Assembly (NCBI RefSeq): GCF_006740045.1
Contig: NZ_AP019749.1
Coordinates: 3,491,001 to 3,555,000, forward strand
Length of the DNA: 64,000 bases
From: Comamonas terrigena NBRC 13299
Lineage (GTDB): Bacteria > Pseudomonadota > Gammaproteobacteria > Burkholderiales > Burkholderiaceae_C
Reading direction: 5' to 3'
The notes beneath the pieces are model-generated. The model had not been told where the DNA came from, searched no databases, and worked only from the letters and a program-made list of their open reading frames with translations. Below, piece after piece: positions 18,789 to 29,888 of this stretch (within the stretch, counting starts at the first letter, position 1; each line of letters starts with the position of its first letter). The position numbers were made by a program, and so were the translations under genes.

Positions 18789-20758
18789 ATGACTTCCTCT
18801 GACAGCACGCCCGCTCGCCGGCGCATCCAGGACCTTCCTGACGAACTCATCAGCCAGATCGCCGCCGGCGAGGTGGTGGAGCGCCCCGCCTCCGTGGTGC
18901 GCGAGCTGGTGGACAACGCCCTGGATGCGGGTGCCACGCAGATCACGCTGCGCCTGCTGGCAGGCGGTGTGCGCCTGATCTCGGTCGAAGACGACGGCAT
19001 CGGCATTCCCCGCGACGAACTGCCGGTGGCCCTGCGCCGCCATGCCACCAGCAAGATCCGGGATCTGCACGACCTGGAAACCGTGGTCACCATGGGCTTT
19101 CGGGGCGAGGCACTGGCGGCCAGGGCACGACGCTGGAAGTCAAGGAACTGTTCTTCAGCACCCCGGCCCGCCGCAAGTTCCTGAAAAGCGATGCCACCGA
19201 GCTGGCGCACTGCATCGAAGCCGTGCGCCGCCACGCCCTGGCCCGCCCGGACGTGGGTTTTGCCATCTGGCACGAAGGCAAGCTGGTGGAGCAGTGGCGC
19301 GCCGTGCCCGCCGGCACCCTGACGGATGCGGCCCTGGCCCTGCGCCTGGCCGATGTGCTGGGCCAGGAGTTTGTGGACAACACCCTGCCGGTGCAGCGCA
19401 CCAGCAGCAGCGGCATCACGGTGATCGGCCGTGCCGGTCTGCCGGACGCCGCCCGCTCCCGCCCGGACCAGCAGTACTGCTATGTCAACGGCCGCTTTGT
19501 GCGCGACAAGGTGCTGACGCATGCTGCCAAGAGCGCCTACGAAGACGTGCTGCACGGCCACAAACAGCCGCTGTATGCGCTGTACATCGACATCGATCCG
19601 GCCCGGGTGGACGTGAACGTGCACCCCACCAAGATCGAAGTGCGCTTTCGCGACAGCCGCGAAGTGCACCAGGCCGTGCGCCACGCCATCGAGGACGCCC
19701 TGGCCGCCCCGCGCGCCGCGCTGCTGGCGGCCCAGGCCGAGGCGCAGTCACCGAATCCGGACGGCGGCGTTCCTGCTGGTGCCACAGCGGCGACAGCCGC
19801 CTGGCAGCCCCAGACCCCAACGCCCGCCCGCACACCCCAGGTGCAGTACGCCATGCCGCTGACCGAGCGCGCCGGCCATGTGGTCAACGACATGACGGCG
19901 CTGTGGGCCCCGATGCGCGAAGCCAACCCGGCCGGCACGGCAGTCCCCGCAGCCGCTGCGACCGACGCAGCTGCCGATGCGCTTGCCGCCGCCTCCGCAC
20001 CGGCCTTCGCGGCCATGGCGCCCCTGGCCGCAGAACCTGCCCTGGCCGGTCCGCAGCTGGCCCCGGCCAACACCGTGCCGGCACCGTCGCCCACGGCCAT
20101 CCCGGGTACTCCCGGCACGCCGGCGGCAGAAAGCACATCCTCCGCCACCCAGGCCACCGCCGATGCGGCAGCCTGGCCGCTGGGTCGCGCCGTGGCCCAG
20201 GTGCATGGCGTCTACATCCTGGCCGAAAACGCCCAGGGCATGGTGATTGTGGACATGCATGCGGCGCACGAGCGCATCGTCTACGAGCGCCTCAAAGCCC
20301 AGCTGGGCAACGACCAGCCCATCGCCAGCCAGCCGCTGCTGATTCCCGCCACCTTTGCTGCCACACCGCAGGAAGTGGCCACGGCCGAAGCCCATGCCGA
20401 CACGTTGCGCGAGCTGGGGCTGGAAGTGGCTCCGTTTTCGCCCAAGACCCTGGCCGTGCGGGCCGTGCCGTCCACGCTGGCCCAGGGCGATGCGGTGGAG
20501 CTGGCGCGCAGCGTGCTGGCCGAGCTGGAGCAGCAGGATGCCAGCGGCGTGGTGCAGCGCGCACGCAACGAGATTCTGGCCACCATGGCCTGCCACGGTG
20601 CCGTGCGGGCCAACCGCCGCCTCACCCTGGATGAGATGAACGCCCTGCTGCGCCAGATGGAGACCACCGAGCGCTCCGACCAGTGCAACCACGGCCGCCC
20701 GACCTGGCGCCAGCTGAGCATGAAGGAGCTGGACGCGCTGTTCCTGCGCGGCCGCTGA
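18789..20758 (+). pseudogene. mutL: DNA mismatch repair protein MutL, disrupted by internal deletion and frameshift
   Basis: The N-terminal ATPase part reads normally from 18789: [44 protein letters not shown] and GFRGEALAA. At about 19121 the frame is lost and the reading ends at 19184. In another frame the family sequence resumes immediately as [20 protein letters not shown] (from 19121) and continues with KIEVRFRD, the linker and the C-terminal domain (HAAHERI, NRRLTLDEMNALLRQMETTE) to 20758. About 40 residues normally lie between GEALA(A/S) and GTT(L/V)EV in MutL. They are missing here, so roughly 110-130 bp (length 3n+1) have been lost. No intact ATPase domain can be made. An assembly collapse is the alternative explanation. 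Confidence 0.88.
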
Positions 20759-20850
20759 TCCCGGGCGGCCCGTGCTGCAGCCTGCCTGCAGCGCGCGCCG
20801 CCATTTGTCTCTACACTGTCGCCCCAGTTTCCGCCGAACCGTCTGTTTTC

Positions 20851-21696
20851 ATGGCCACCACCCCCCGCAGCCCTGCTCCCGCCGCCCCCTTCTTTGCCCG
20901 CGTGCGCCAGGCGCTGCCCGATTTCTCGCCCACCGAGCGCAAGCTCGCCCAGATGGTGCTGGACCAGCCGCTGAACCCGGCCGGTTACAGCGCCAGCGAA
21001 CTGGCCCAGCTGACCGGTGTGTCCAACGCCACCGTCACCCGCTTTGTGCGCCGTCTGGGCTTTGAGAGCTATGACGAAGCGCGCCGCCAGGCCCGGCTGG
21101 ACAGCACGCCCAGTGGCGTGCCGCTGTCGGTGCATGTGGCCGAGCATGCGCCCACCCCCATGCAGCTGTGGCAGCAGGTGCAGGAGAACGTGGCGGCCAC
21201 CGTGGCCCAGATTCCCGCTCCGGTGATGGATGCCATGGCCTCCGCGCTGAACCAGGCCCCCCAGGTGTTCTGCATGGGCCTGCAGCAGAACCACAGCCTG
21301 GCCACGCACCTGCGCTGGCAGCTGCGCCATGGCCTGGGCAAGCGGGCCTTTCTGGTGCCCGACCTGGGCGAAACCGTGCAGGACGTGTTGCCGCGCCTGG
21401 ACACCCACGATCTGGTGGTTCTGTTTGCGCTGCACAGCACCGACCCGCTGCTGGGCGAAGTGGCCCAGGCCGCGCGCACGGCCGGCGCCAAGGTGCTGTG
21501 CATCACCGATCTGGCCAGCACCGCCCCGGCATCCGACTGGCTGCTGCGCTGCCACACCAGCGCCTACAGCCGCAACCAGGGTGGGGCCGAACGCCATGTG
21601 CCCCCGGTCTTCGACACCACCGCCGCATCGGCCCTGATCTACAGCCTGACCGCCCACGCCGTGCAGTGGAGCAACCAGCCGTTCGAGCTGATCTGA
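20851..21696 (+). CDS. MurR/RpiR family transcriptional regulator
   Basis: A 281-residue regulator. The N-terminal helix-turn-helix domain (about 10-85) reads LAQLTGVSNATVTRFVRRLGF, typical of RpiR. A C-terminal SIS phosphosugar-binding domain follows (about 110-260), with VFCMGLQQNHSLA and LVVLFALHSTDP. Family members sense phosphosugars or sugar acids and usually regulate a nearby gene. Here no sugar gene is adjacent, so the target is unknown. The ATG at 20851 gives the family start; the in-frame extension upstream lies inside the mutL tail. Confidence 0.88.
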   Translation: MATTPRSPAPAAPFFARVRQALPDFSPTERKLAQMVLDQPLNPAGYSASELAQLTGVSNATVTRFVRRLGFESYDEARRQARLDSTPSGVPLSVHVAEHAPTPMQLWQQVQENVAATVAQIPAPVMDAMASALNQAPQVFCMGLQQNHSLATHLRWQLRHGLGKRAFLVPDLGETVQDVLPRLDTHDLVVLFALHSTDPLLGEVAQAARTAGAKVLCITDLASTAPASDWLLRCHTSAYSRNQGGAERHVPPVFDTTAASALIYSLTAHAVQWSNQPFELI

Positions 21697-23760
<2,064 letters not shown>

Positions 23761-23803
23761 GCCCGGCGCTGCGCTGCCGCAGCGCGCAGTGCACGCACTC
23801 CAA

Positions 23804-23827
23804 CAGGGACCTTCGGGTCCCTGTTTT
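23804..23827 (+). terminator. Intrinsic terminator after gdhA
   Basis: CAGGGACC-ttcg-GGTCCCTG plus TTTT. The stable UUCG tetraloop and T-run make this a confident terminator. Confidence 0.92.
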
Positions 23828-23888
23828 GCGTGGTGCGGCACACCAGAATCCCAACCCGACTATTCCCTGGCCGCCTCGCCCTGCTGGT

Positions 23889-24641
23889 TCAGGATGCTGC
23901 CAGCAGTTGCGGCACTGCGGCCGCCAGCATGGCCACCCCCGACAGGGTCAGCAAGCCCAGCACCAGTTGCCGAAAGCGCGCCTCGCTGATGCCGATATAC
24001 AGCCGGGTGCCCAGCCAGGTGGGCAGCAGCATGGCCGGCGCCACCACGGCACACAGCGGCAGCATCTCGCGGGTGACCATGCCGGTGCCCAGGTACACCG
24101 CCATGGTCACCAGCAGCATGGACAGGTTGAAGTTCTGGATCACCGCCCGCTGCAGCTCCTTGGGGTAGCGCCGCAGGGTGCACCACAGCGTGGGCACCAC
24201 GCCGGTGAAGCCGCCCACGCCGCCCAGCACCCCACCGGCCATGCCGGCCAGCCCGTCGCCCCAGCGCCCGCCCACCACCAGTGCCGGCCAGCGCGGCGCC
24301 AGCAGCATCACCGGGCACCACAGCACCAGCAGGCCGCCCAGCAGCGCCTTGAACCAGCGCATGTCCAGCTGCGGCAGCAACCACACCCCCAGCGGAATGC
24401 CTGCCAGCCCCCCCAGCACAAACGGCAGCAGCAGCGCCCAGCTCCAGCCCCGGCGCACCGTGAACGCCGCCAGCAACTGGCCCAGCAGCGCCCCCCACAC
24501 CACCAGCACCGCCGCCAGCTGCGGCGGCAGCACCCAGGCCCAGAGCGACATGGCCACCATGCCGAAAGCAAAGCCCGACAGCCCCTGCACAAACCCCGCC
24601 ACCCCGGCACCCAGCGCCACCACCATCCACAGCGATTCCAT
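23889..24641 (-). CDS. TauE/SafE (TSUP) family sulfite/sulfonate exporter-like permease
   Basis: Inner-membrane protein of 250 residues with about eight hydrophobic segments. The N-terminus shows the family pattern GFVQGLSGFAFGMVAMSLWAW and the middle repeats it as GMAGGVLGGVGGFTGVVPTLW, the two-fold TSUP repeat. TSUP members move sulfite, sulfoacetate or similar organosulfur anions; the substrate here is not known. The ATG at 24641 is chosen for the hydrophobic start and the GAGGGAG upstream. It is divergent from a LysR gene at 24776, which probably regulates it. Confidence 0.88.
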   Translation of the reverse strand: MESLWMVVALGAGVAGFVQGLSGFAFGMVAMSLWAWVLPPQLAAVLVVWGALLGQLLAAFTVRRGWSWALLLPFVLGGLAGIPLGVWLLPQLDMRWFKALLGGLLVLWCPVMLLAPRWPALVVGGRWGDGLAGMAGGVLGGVGGFTGVVPTLWCTLRRYPKELQRAVIQNFNLSMLLVTMAVYLGTGMVTREMLPLCAVVAPAMLLPTWLGTRLYIGISEARFRQLVLGLLTLSGVAMLAAAVPQLLAAS

Positions 24642-24710
24642 GTCCTGCCACTCCCTCGTGTCTGCACCGCCCGCAACGGCGCGGGCCATGGCGGGGATTC
24701 TGGCCACTTG

Positions 24711-24762
24711 CCATAAGCAAAAAATCGCGTATTTTTATTGCTTCATATCTTTTTACTTATGG
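24711..24762. promoter_or_regulatory. Divergent promoter region with inverted repeat
   Basis: An A+T-rich island between the TauE-like and LysR genes holds a perfect 7-bp inverted repeat CCATAAG (24711-24717) / CTTATGG (24756-24762). Nested inside is an imperfect repeat GCAAAAAAT / ATTTTTATTGC. Position and symmetry fit a LysR-type binding site controlling both genes. Confidence 0.5.
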
Positions 24763-24775
24763 AATAACGCTTGCC

Positions 24776-25783
24776 ATGCAGTCCCCTGCCGCGCCCGCCA
24801 CACCGTTGCCCCAGCTGGCACTGGCCCGCCGCCTGGCCCTGCGGCTGAAGATGAAGCACCTGCTGCTGCTGGTGGCCATTGCCGAGCAGCGCTCGCTGAC
24901 ACGCGTGGCCGAGCAACTGTCCACCAGCCAGCCCGCCGTCACCCAGGCCCTGGCGGAACTGGAAGCCCTGTTCGGCGCGCCACTGTTCACCCGCTCTTCC
25001 CGGGGCATGGCCCCCACGGACCTGGGCGCGCTGGTGCTGGCCCGTGCCCGCACCCTGCTGGCGGATCTGGACCACTGGGCACTGGACATGGCCGCCGTGG
25101 CCCAGGAGCGTGCCGCCCACCTGCAGGTGGGGGTGATCCCCTTCCTGCCCGGACGCATGCTGGCCCAGGCGATCGACCGCACGCGCCTGCAGGGGCGGCG
25201 CATCACCGTCACGCTGCACGAATCCACCAGCGACCAGTTGCTGGAGCGGCTGCGTGCGCACGAGCTGGACTGCGTGGTCGGCCGCACCTCGGCCATCCTG
25301 AACATGGACGGTCTGCAGCACACCGTGCTCTACGCCCAGGCACCGCAGCTGGTCGCCCACCGCAAGCTGGCGGCACGCCTGGCCCGGCGGCCGCTGGACT
25401 GGGCCGGACTGGCCGAACTGGACTGGGTGCTGGGCCCGCGCAACACGCCCATGCGCGAACAGATCACCGACTTCTTTCTGCGCGCCGGCGTGGAGCCCCC
25501 GCCACCCTATGTGGAAAGCCTGTCTGCCAAGGTGATTGGCGAGCTGGTGGCGGCCAATGAACGCGCCGTCTCCATCGTGCCGGCCGATATTGCCCAGGAA
25601 CTGGTGCGCATTGCCGGCGTGGCCATCGTGCCCCACCAGTTCAGCTGGCAGCTGCCGCCAATCACGCTGTTCCAGCGCAAAGCGGGCGCCCGCTACGCCG
25701 AGCAGCAACTGCTGGTGCAGGCCCTGCAGCAGGTCTGTGCCGATCTGCCGGGCCAGGCCGACCGCACCACCCCAAACCCATAG
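24776..25783 (+). CDS. LysR family transcriptional regulator
   Basis: A 335-residue regulator with an N-terminal winged helix-turn-helix (about 24-85; LTRVAEQLSTSQPAVTQALAELEALFGAPLFTR is read in the usual place) and a C-terminal effector domain. It has a 20-residue Ala/Pro-rich extension before the helix-turn-helix. The effector part matches the GbpR/CbbR-like subgroup that binds small organic acids or phosphosugars, but no ligand can be named. Divergent from the TauE/SafE gene, its probable target. A porin follows downstream in the same direction. Confidence 0.9.
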   Translation: MQSPAAPATPLPQLALARRLALRLKMKHLLLLVAIAEQRSLTRVAEQLSTSQPAVTQALAELEALFGAPLFTRSSRGMAPTDLGALVLARARTLLADLDHWALDMAAVAQERAAHLQVGVIPFLPGRMLAQAIDRTRLQGRRITVTLHESTSDQLLERLRAHELDCVVGRTSAILNMDGLQHTVLYAQAPQLVAHRKLAARLARRPLDWAGLAELDWVLGPRNTPMREQITDFFLRAGVEPPPPYVESLSAKVIGELVAANERAVSIVPADIAQELVRIAGVAIVPHQFSWQLPPITLFQRKAGARYAEQQLLVQALQQVCADLPGQADRTTPNP

Positions 25784-25965
25784 CCTCTGCTGCGCTTTGG
25801 CCTGGGCTGCCTGCACCCGGGCCCTGCTTGGCCTAGCATGTCGCCCCTTGCCGCATGGCCGGCCCGCGGTGCTGCCACCGTCCCGCCCCCCATGCGCGCC
25901 CGCTGTCCCGTCGCTGCCCAGCAGCGGCCTGGGCATGTGTTTTTTGCCTTTCTTTTCCCATCCCC

Positions 25966-26961
25966 GTGAACCTACGCACCCCTTCCGTGCTGGCCGTTGC
26001 CGCCAGCCTGGCAGCCCTGGCTTTGACCGCCCAGGCCGAAACCACCGGCCTGCAGATCTATGGCCGCATCAACACCTCGGTGGAACGCAGCACCCAGGAC
26101 CATGTCAGCACCACCGGCATGCTGAACAACGAATCCTTTTTCGGCCTGCGCGGGCAGGAGGATCTCGGTGGCGGCCTGCGGGCGGGCTTCCAACTGGAAA
26201 GCGGCTTTGAATCCGACACCGGTGCGAACACCGACACCACGTTCTTCAACCGCAAGAGCGAAGTCCATCTGTCCGGCCACTTCGGCATGCTGCGCATGGG
26301 CCGCATCATCAGCGAGGCCTACTACGCCACCGCCGATGTGGTGAATGCGCACAACTTCGACACCGGCACCTCGGCGGATGCGCTGTACGCCTTTGTGTCG
26401 CAGGGCAGCAACCATGTGTCCTACCGCACGCCCACCTGGAACGACCTGACGGTGGAGATCGGCACCAGCCTGCACGAACAGGCCGCCGAGCCCGCCAGAA
26501 ACGCCTGGGACCTGGCCGCCACCTACGCGCAGGGCGACTGGTCCTTTGGCCTGGGCTATGGCGACTGGGGACCGGCCCGCCAGGCCACGCTGCGTGCCAC
26601 CTATGTCCTCAGCGAAAGCTGGACCTTCTCGGCCTACCACCAGTACAGCCGTGGCTGGGACCACGCCGGCTATGCGGTGGACGCGACCCAGGGCGGCCGC
26701 CACACCACGCGCATCGCCGCCATCCACACCCGCGGCGCCAGCGAATACCACGTCAACGTGGGCTATGCCGGCAAGGCCGGCAACGCAGCCGACACCCAGG
26801 CCCTGCAATGGACGCTGGCGTACAACTACAACCTGAGCCCGCGCACCAAGCTGTACGCCCTGTTCACCCGGCTGGACAACCGCGCCCATGCCAGCTACGG
26901 CACGGGCACCCCCGGCGGGGATCTGCGCTCCTTCGGCGTGGGGCTGCGCCAGTATTTCTGA
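25966..26961 (+). CDS. Gram-negative porin
   Basis: Outer-membrane trimeric porin of 331 residues, general diffusion type. The signal peptide ends ...ALTAQA before ETTGLQIYGRINTSVE, the standard betaproteobacterial porin opening (xVxLYGxxD-like first strand). The sequence alternates short amphipathic strands and ends in the terminal phenylalanine motif GVGLRQYF required for barrel assembly. The GTG at 25966 is chosen because it starts the signal peptide; the longer in-frame ATG (25855) adds Cys/Pro-rich residues unlike a signal. The ion or solute preference is not known. Confidence 0.88.
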   Translation: MNLRTPSVLAVAASLAALALTAQAETTGLQIYGRINTSVERSTQDHVSTTGMLNNESFFGLRGQEDLGGGLRAGFQLESGFESDTGANTDTTFFNRKSEVHLSGHFGMLRMGRIISEAYYATADVVNAHNFDTGTSADALYAFVSQGSNHVSYRTPTWNDLTVEIGTSLHEQAAEPARNAWDLAATYAQGDWSFGLGYGDWGPARQATLRATYVLSESWTFSAYHQYSRGWDHAGYAVDATQGGRHTTRIAAIHTRGASEYHVNVGYAGKAGNAADTQALQWTLAYNYNLSPRTKLYALFTRLDNRAHASYGTGTPGGDLRSFGVGLRQYF

Positions 26962-26984
26962 GCCGCAACCCGGCCCCGCGGCAT

Positions 26985-28097
26985 TCAGGCCGCAAGCGCG
27001 GATGCCAGGGGATAGTCGGTCAGCCCCTTGGCCGCACCGCCAAAGAAGGTGCTGCCATCGGGTGGGTTCAGCGCCAGCCCATGCTGCAGGCGGTAGGGCA
27101 GATCCGGGTTGGCGATGAAGGGTCGGCCAAAGCCGATCAGATCGACCCAGCCGGCCTGCAAGGCGGCTTCGGCCGTGGCGGCGGTGTATTTCCCCGCATA
27201 GATCAGCGTGCCGCGGTAGACCAGCCGCAGCGCTTCCTTGAACGCCACCGGCATCTCGGGCGCATCTTCCCAGTCGACTTCGGCAATGTGGATGTAGGCC
27301 ACGCCCAGGTCGTCGAGCAGCTTGGCCGCCGCCAGGTAGGTGGCCTGGGGCGTGTCGTCCACCGCGCCATTGAGCGTGGTCAGCGGCGCCAGGCGCACGC
27401 CGATGCGGTCCTTGCCCACCACGGCCACCACCGCTTCCACCACTTCCTTCAGAAAGCGCAGGCGGTTGCCCAGGCTGCCGCCGTAGGCGTCGGTGCGGTC
27501 GTTGGCCTGGGAATCGATGAACTGGTTGATCAGATAGCCGTTGGCGCCATGCAGCTCGACGCCGTCAAACCCGGCATCCAGCGCGTTGCGGGCCGCGTGG
27601 GCGAACTGCTGCACGATGGCCGGAATCTCTTCCAGCGTCAGCGCGCGCGGCATGCTGTGCTGCACCATGCCGCCCACGCCGGCCTCCGGCCCCTGCTGGC
27701 CGGGATCCACAAACACTTTCACGCCCTCGGCCAGCAGGGCCGAGGACGACAGCGGCGGCACGCCACCGGGCTGCAGGTCCACATGCGAGATGCGGCCCAC
27801 ATGCCACAGCTGGGCAAAGATGCGGCCACCGGCCTGGTGCACGGCATCGGTCACCTGCTTCCATCCGGCCACCTGCGCGGGGCTGTAGATGCCCGGGGTC
27901 CAGGCATAGCCCTGGCCCTGGGGGCTGATCTGCGTGCCTTCGCTGACGATCAGCCCGGCCGAGGCCCGCTGGGCGTAGTACTGCGCCATCAGCGCGGTGG
28001 GCACGTCGCCGGCGGCGGCGCGGGAACGGGTCATGGGCGGCATGACCAGGCGGTTGGGCAGCGTCAGTGCGCCCAGGCGGTAGGGGGTGAACAACAT
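26985..28097 (-). CDS. nemA: Old Yellow Enzyme family alkene reductase (NemA-like)
   Basis: FMN-dependent ene-reductase of 370 residues that reduces activated C=C bonds and electrophiles such as N-ethylmaleimide. Typical landmarks are LFTPYRLGALTLPNRLVMPP at the N-terminus, LWHVGR, the substrate-binding His/Asn pair in VELHGANGYLINQF, and the DAYGGS loop. The C-terminal FMN-phosphate motif is GFGRPFIANPDLP. ATG 28097 is chosen over in-frame ATGs at 28121 and 28130 because the family begins at this point and GAAAGG lies upstream. It converges on the porin. The gene symbol reflects family similarity only. Confidence 0.88.
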   Translation of the reverse strand: MLFTPYRLGALTLPNRLVMPPMTRSRAAAGDVPTALMAQYYAQRASAGLIVSEGTQISPQGQGYAWTPGIYSPAQVAGWKQVTDAVHQAGGRIFAQLWHVGRISHVDLQPGGVPPLSSSALLAEGVKVFVDPGQQGPEAGVGGMVQHSMPRALTLEEIPAIVQQFAHAARNALDAGFDGVELHGANGYLINQFIDSQANDRTDAYGGSLGNRLRFLKEVVEAVVAVVGKDRIGVRLAPLTTLNGAVDDTPQATYLAAAKLLDDLGVAYIHIAEVDWEDAPEMPVAFKEALRLVYRGTLIYAGKYTAATAEAALQAGWVDLIGFGRPFIANPDLPYRLQHGLALNPPDGSTFFGGAAKGLTDYPLASALAA

Positions 28098-28319
28098 CGG
28101 CGAAGGCCTTTCAGATGGCATGGCGTCCATAGTCGCGCAGACAGAAAAATGTTGCAGTGCACAGGATATGGCATCGGCGGGACGGCCGCATGGCCTGCTG
28201 CGGCACCTGGCGGTCCCGTCCCCGCAGCCCGACCTAGGGCCGCCCCCCTGGCCACCCCGCCCCACTCCCCGGTACAAGAGACAGGTTGTTCCCCTGTCAC
28301 CCCAGCCTAGGAGAGTTCC

Positions 28320-28775
28320 ATGCCTTTTTCTTCCCGCGCGGCCGTGGCCAGCGTGCTGTGCACCAGTGCCTTGTTCCTGCTGGGCGGCTGCGCCGCCCCC
28401 CAGGCCAGCCCGCCCGCCTCACAGGCCTCACAGGCCGCACAGCCCGCGCCTGCCAGCGGCCTGTCGCGCACCCTGGTGGGCAAGGCCGATGTGTCCACCC
28501 CCGGGCGTGAAGCCGTGGTGGCCCGGGTCGAAGTGGCCCCCGGCGCACGGGCCGGGCGGCACACCCACCCGGGAGACGAGATCAGCTACGTCAGCGAGGG
28601 CCAGGTCGATCTGCTGGTGGACGGCCAGCCGCCCCGTACCCTCAAGGCCGGTGAATCGTTTGTGGTGCCCGCCGGCGTAGTGCACGACGCGCACAACGCC
28701 AGCAATGCGGCCGTCAAGCTGATCGGCGTCTACGTGGTGGAAAAGGGCAAGCCGCTGGCCACACCTGCGCCTTGA
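28320..28775 (+). CDS. Cupin-domain lipoprotein
   Basis: A 151-residue protein with a lipoprotein signal (LLGGC, Cys24), an Ala/Gln/Ser-rich linker (about 25-50) and one cupin barrel. Cupin motif 1 is GRHTHPGDEISYVSEG with the His/His/Glu metal ligands, and motif 2 is GESFVVPAGVVHDAHN. Single-domain metal cupins of this type include sugar or aromatic-ring enzymes and sensor-like proteins; the reaction is unknown. TAGGAGAG precedes the start. It is divergent from nemA and ends in a strong hairpin. Confidence 0.85.
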   Translation: MPFSSRAAVASVLCTSALFLLGGCAAPQASPPASQASQAAQPAPASGLSRTLVGKADVSTPGREAVVARVEVAPGARAGRHTHPGDEISYVSEGQVDLLVDGQPPRTLKAGESFVVPAGVVHDAHNASNAAVKLIGVYVVEKGKPLATPAP

Positions 28776-28793
28776 GCGCACCGCCCCTGAACG

Positions 28794-28821
28794 CACACAG
28801 CCGCCCCAGGGCGGCTGTGTG
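28794..28821 (+). terminator. Strong hairpin after cupin lipoprotein
   Basis: Perfect 13-bp stem CACACAGCCGCCC/GGGCGGCTGTGTG with a tiny loop. There is no T-run, so termination is probable but not certain. Confidence 0.6.
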
Positions 28822-28901
28822 GTGCCCGGAACGCATCTGCGGAATTCCGTCCCGGCTGCAAAGGCCGCAACTGCAGCAACCACCGCCAACGCGTTACCGC
28901 C

Positions 28902-29774
28902 TTAGCTCCCGGCGCGCCGCACTGCCGCATCGCACCAGCGCTGCGCCACGGCGGGCGAGGTGGCGCAGACCGCCTCGTGGGTGATGGTGGTCACGGCGCG
29001 CTCCAGCAGCTGGATGTCGGCCTCATGCTGGCGGGCCACATGTGGGTCTTCAAAGAAGATGGCGCGCTGGCAGCGGCGCTCCAGCACCAGGTCGGCAATC
29101 TGCGCGTCGCCGCCCAGCGGGCCGCTGTTGAAGCGGTCCACCCAGGGACGGTCGGCCGGCCAGCCCTTGCTCCAGGCCAGTTCATTGAGCTTTTGCCCCG
29201 TGGTGCCGGTACCCACCCGGCGCTGAAAGCGCGAGAGCAGCTCGAAATTGCGGGCCGCAAAGTCCAGCATGGCGGGCTTCATGGCATCGTGGGCGATCAG
29301 GGCCACGGTCTGGTGCCCGAAATCGTGAAAGCGGTCGGCGCTGCGGTCGGGCGCCAGACCGGCATGGATGCGCTCCATCTCCACCCAGTCGCGCGCGCTG
29401 GCCACGGTCGACAGAAACGGCTTGCCGTGGATCACGCACTGGCGCTTCAGGGCCAGCGCCTCGGGAAAGATGGACGAGGGATCGACCGGGTCGGTCAGAT
29501 AGATGGCGCCGTCCAGCGTGCGCCCTTCCCCGGGCATGCCCACCACCTCGGCCACCAGCTTCATCAGCCCGCCGTCGCGCCCGTAGGGGTAGCGCACCAG
29601 GCCTTTGTAGCCCTTGAGCATTTCGGCCGCCGCAATGGCGTCGCAGGTGCGGCCCACCACATGCAGGCCCAGCTGCAGCTCGCGGATGCCCGGCTCACAG
29701 GCGCGCAGCAGGGCGAACAGGGCGCCATCTTCGGTTTGGTGGTGCAGTCGGTTGGCGGCAAGACCCAAGAGCAT
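28902..29774 (-). CDS. Two-domain methylglyoxal synthase-like protein
   Basis: Methylglyoxal synthase turns dihydroxyacetone phosphate into methylglyoxal. This protein has 290 residues, about twice the E. coli enzyme (152). The C-terminal half carries the whole active site: LIAHDAMK, phosphate loop GTGTTGQ (188-194), GPLGGDAQ with Asp223, EDP with Asp243, His250 and Asp253. The N-terminal half (about 1-135) follows the same pattern in degenerate form: LHVVGRTCDAI, YPYGRDGGL with Asp67 and YLTDPVDP with Asp95, but the counterparts of His250 and Asp253 are Ile102 and Glu105. It therefore looks like an internal duplication with an inactive first domain. The start is by length and content; the ribosome-binding site is weak. 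Confidence 0.82.
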   Translation of the reverse strand: MLLGLAANRLHHQTEDGALFALLRACEPGIRELQLGLHVVGRTCDAIAAAEMLKGYKGLVRYPYGRDGGLMKLVAEVVGMPGEGRTLDGAIYLTDPVDPSSIFPEALALKRQCVIHGKPFLSTVASARDWVEMERIHAGLAPDRSADRFHDFGHQTVALIAHDAMKPAMLDFAARNFELLSRFQRRVGTGTTGQKLNELAWSKGWPADRPWVDRFNSGPLGGDAQIADLVLERRCQRAIFFEDPHVARQHEADIQLLERAVTTITHEAVCATSPAVAQRWCDAAVRRAGS

Positions 29775-29888
29775 GTCGGAGCATTCCCATAAAACTGGTT
29801 GGATTACCGAGCATAGACCCAAAATACGACAGATCCTTGGCAGTTTTGCCGCATCTTTCCCCCCCTTTTCCTGGGCCGTCACCTCTTT

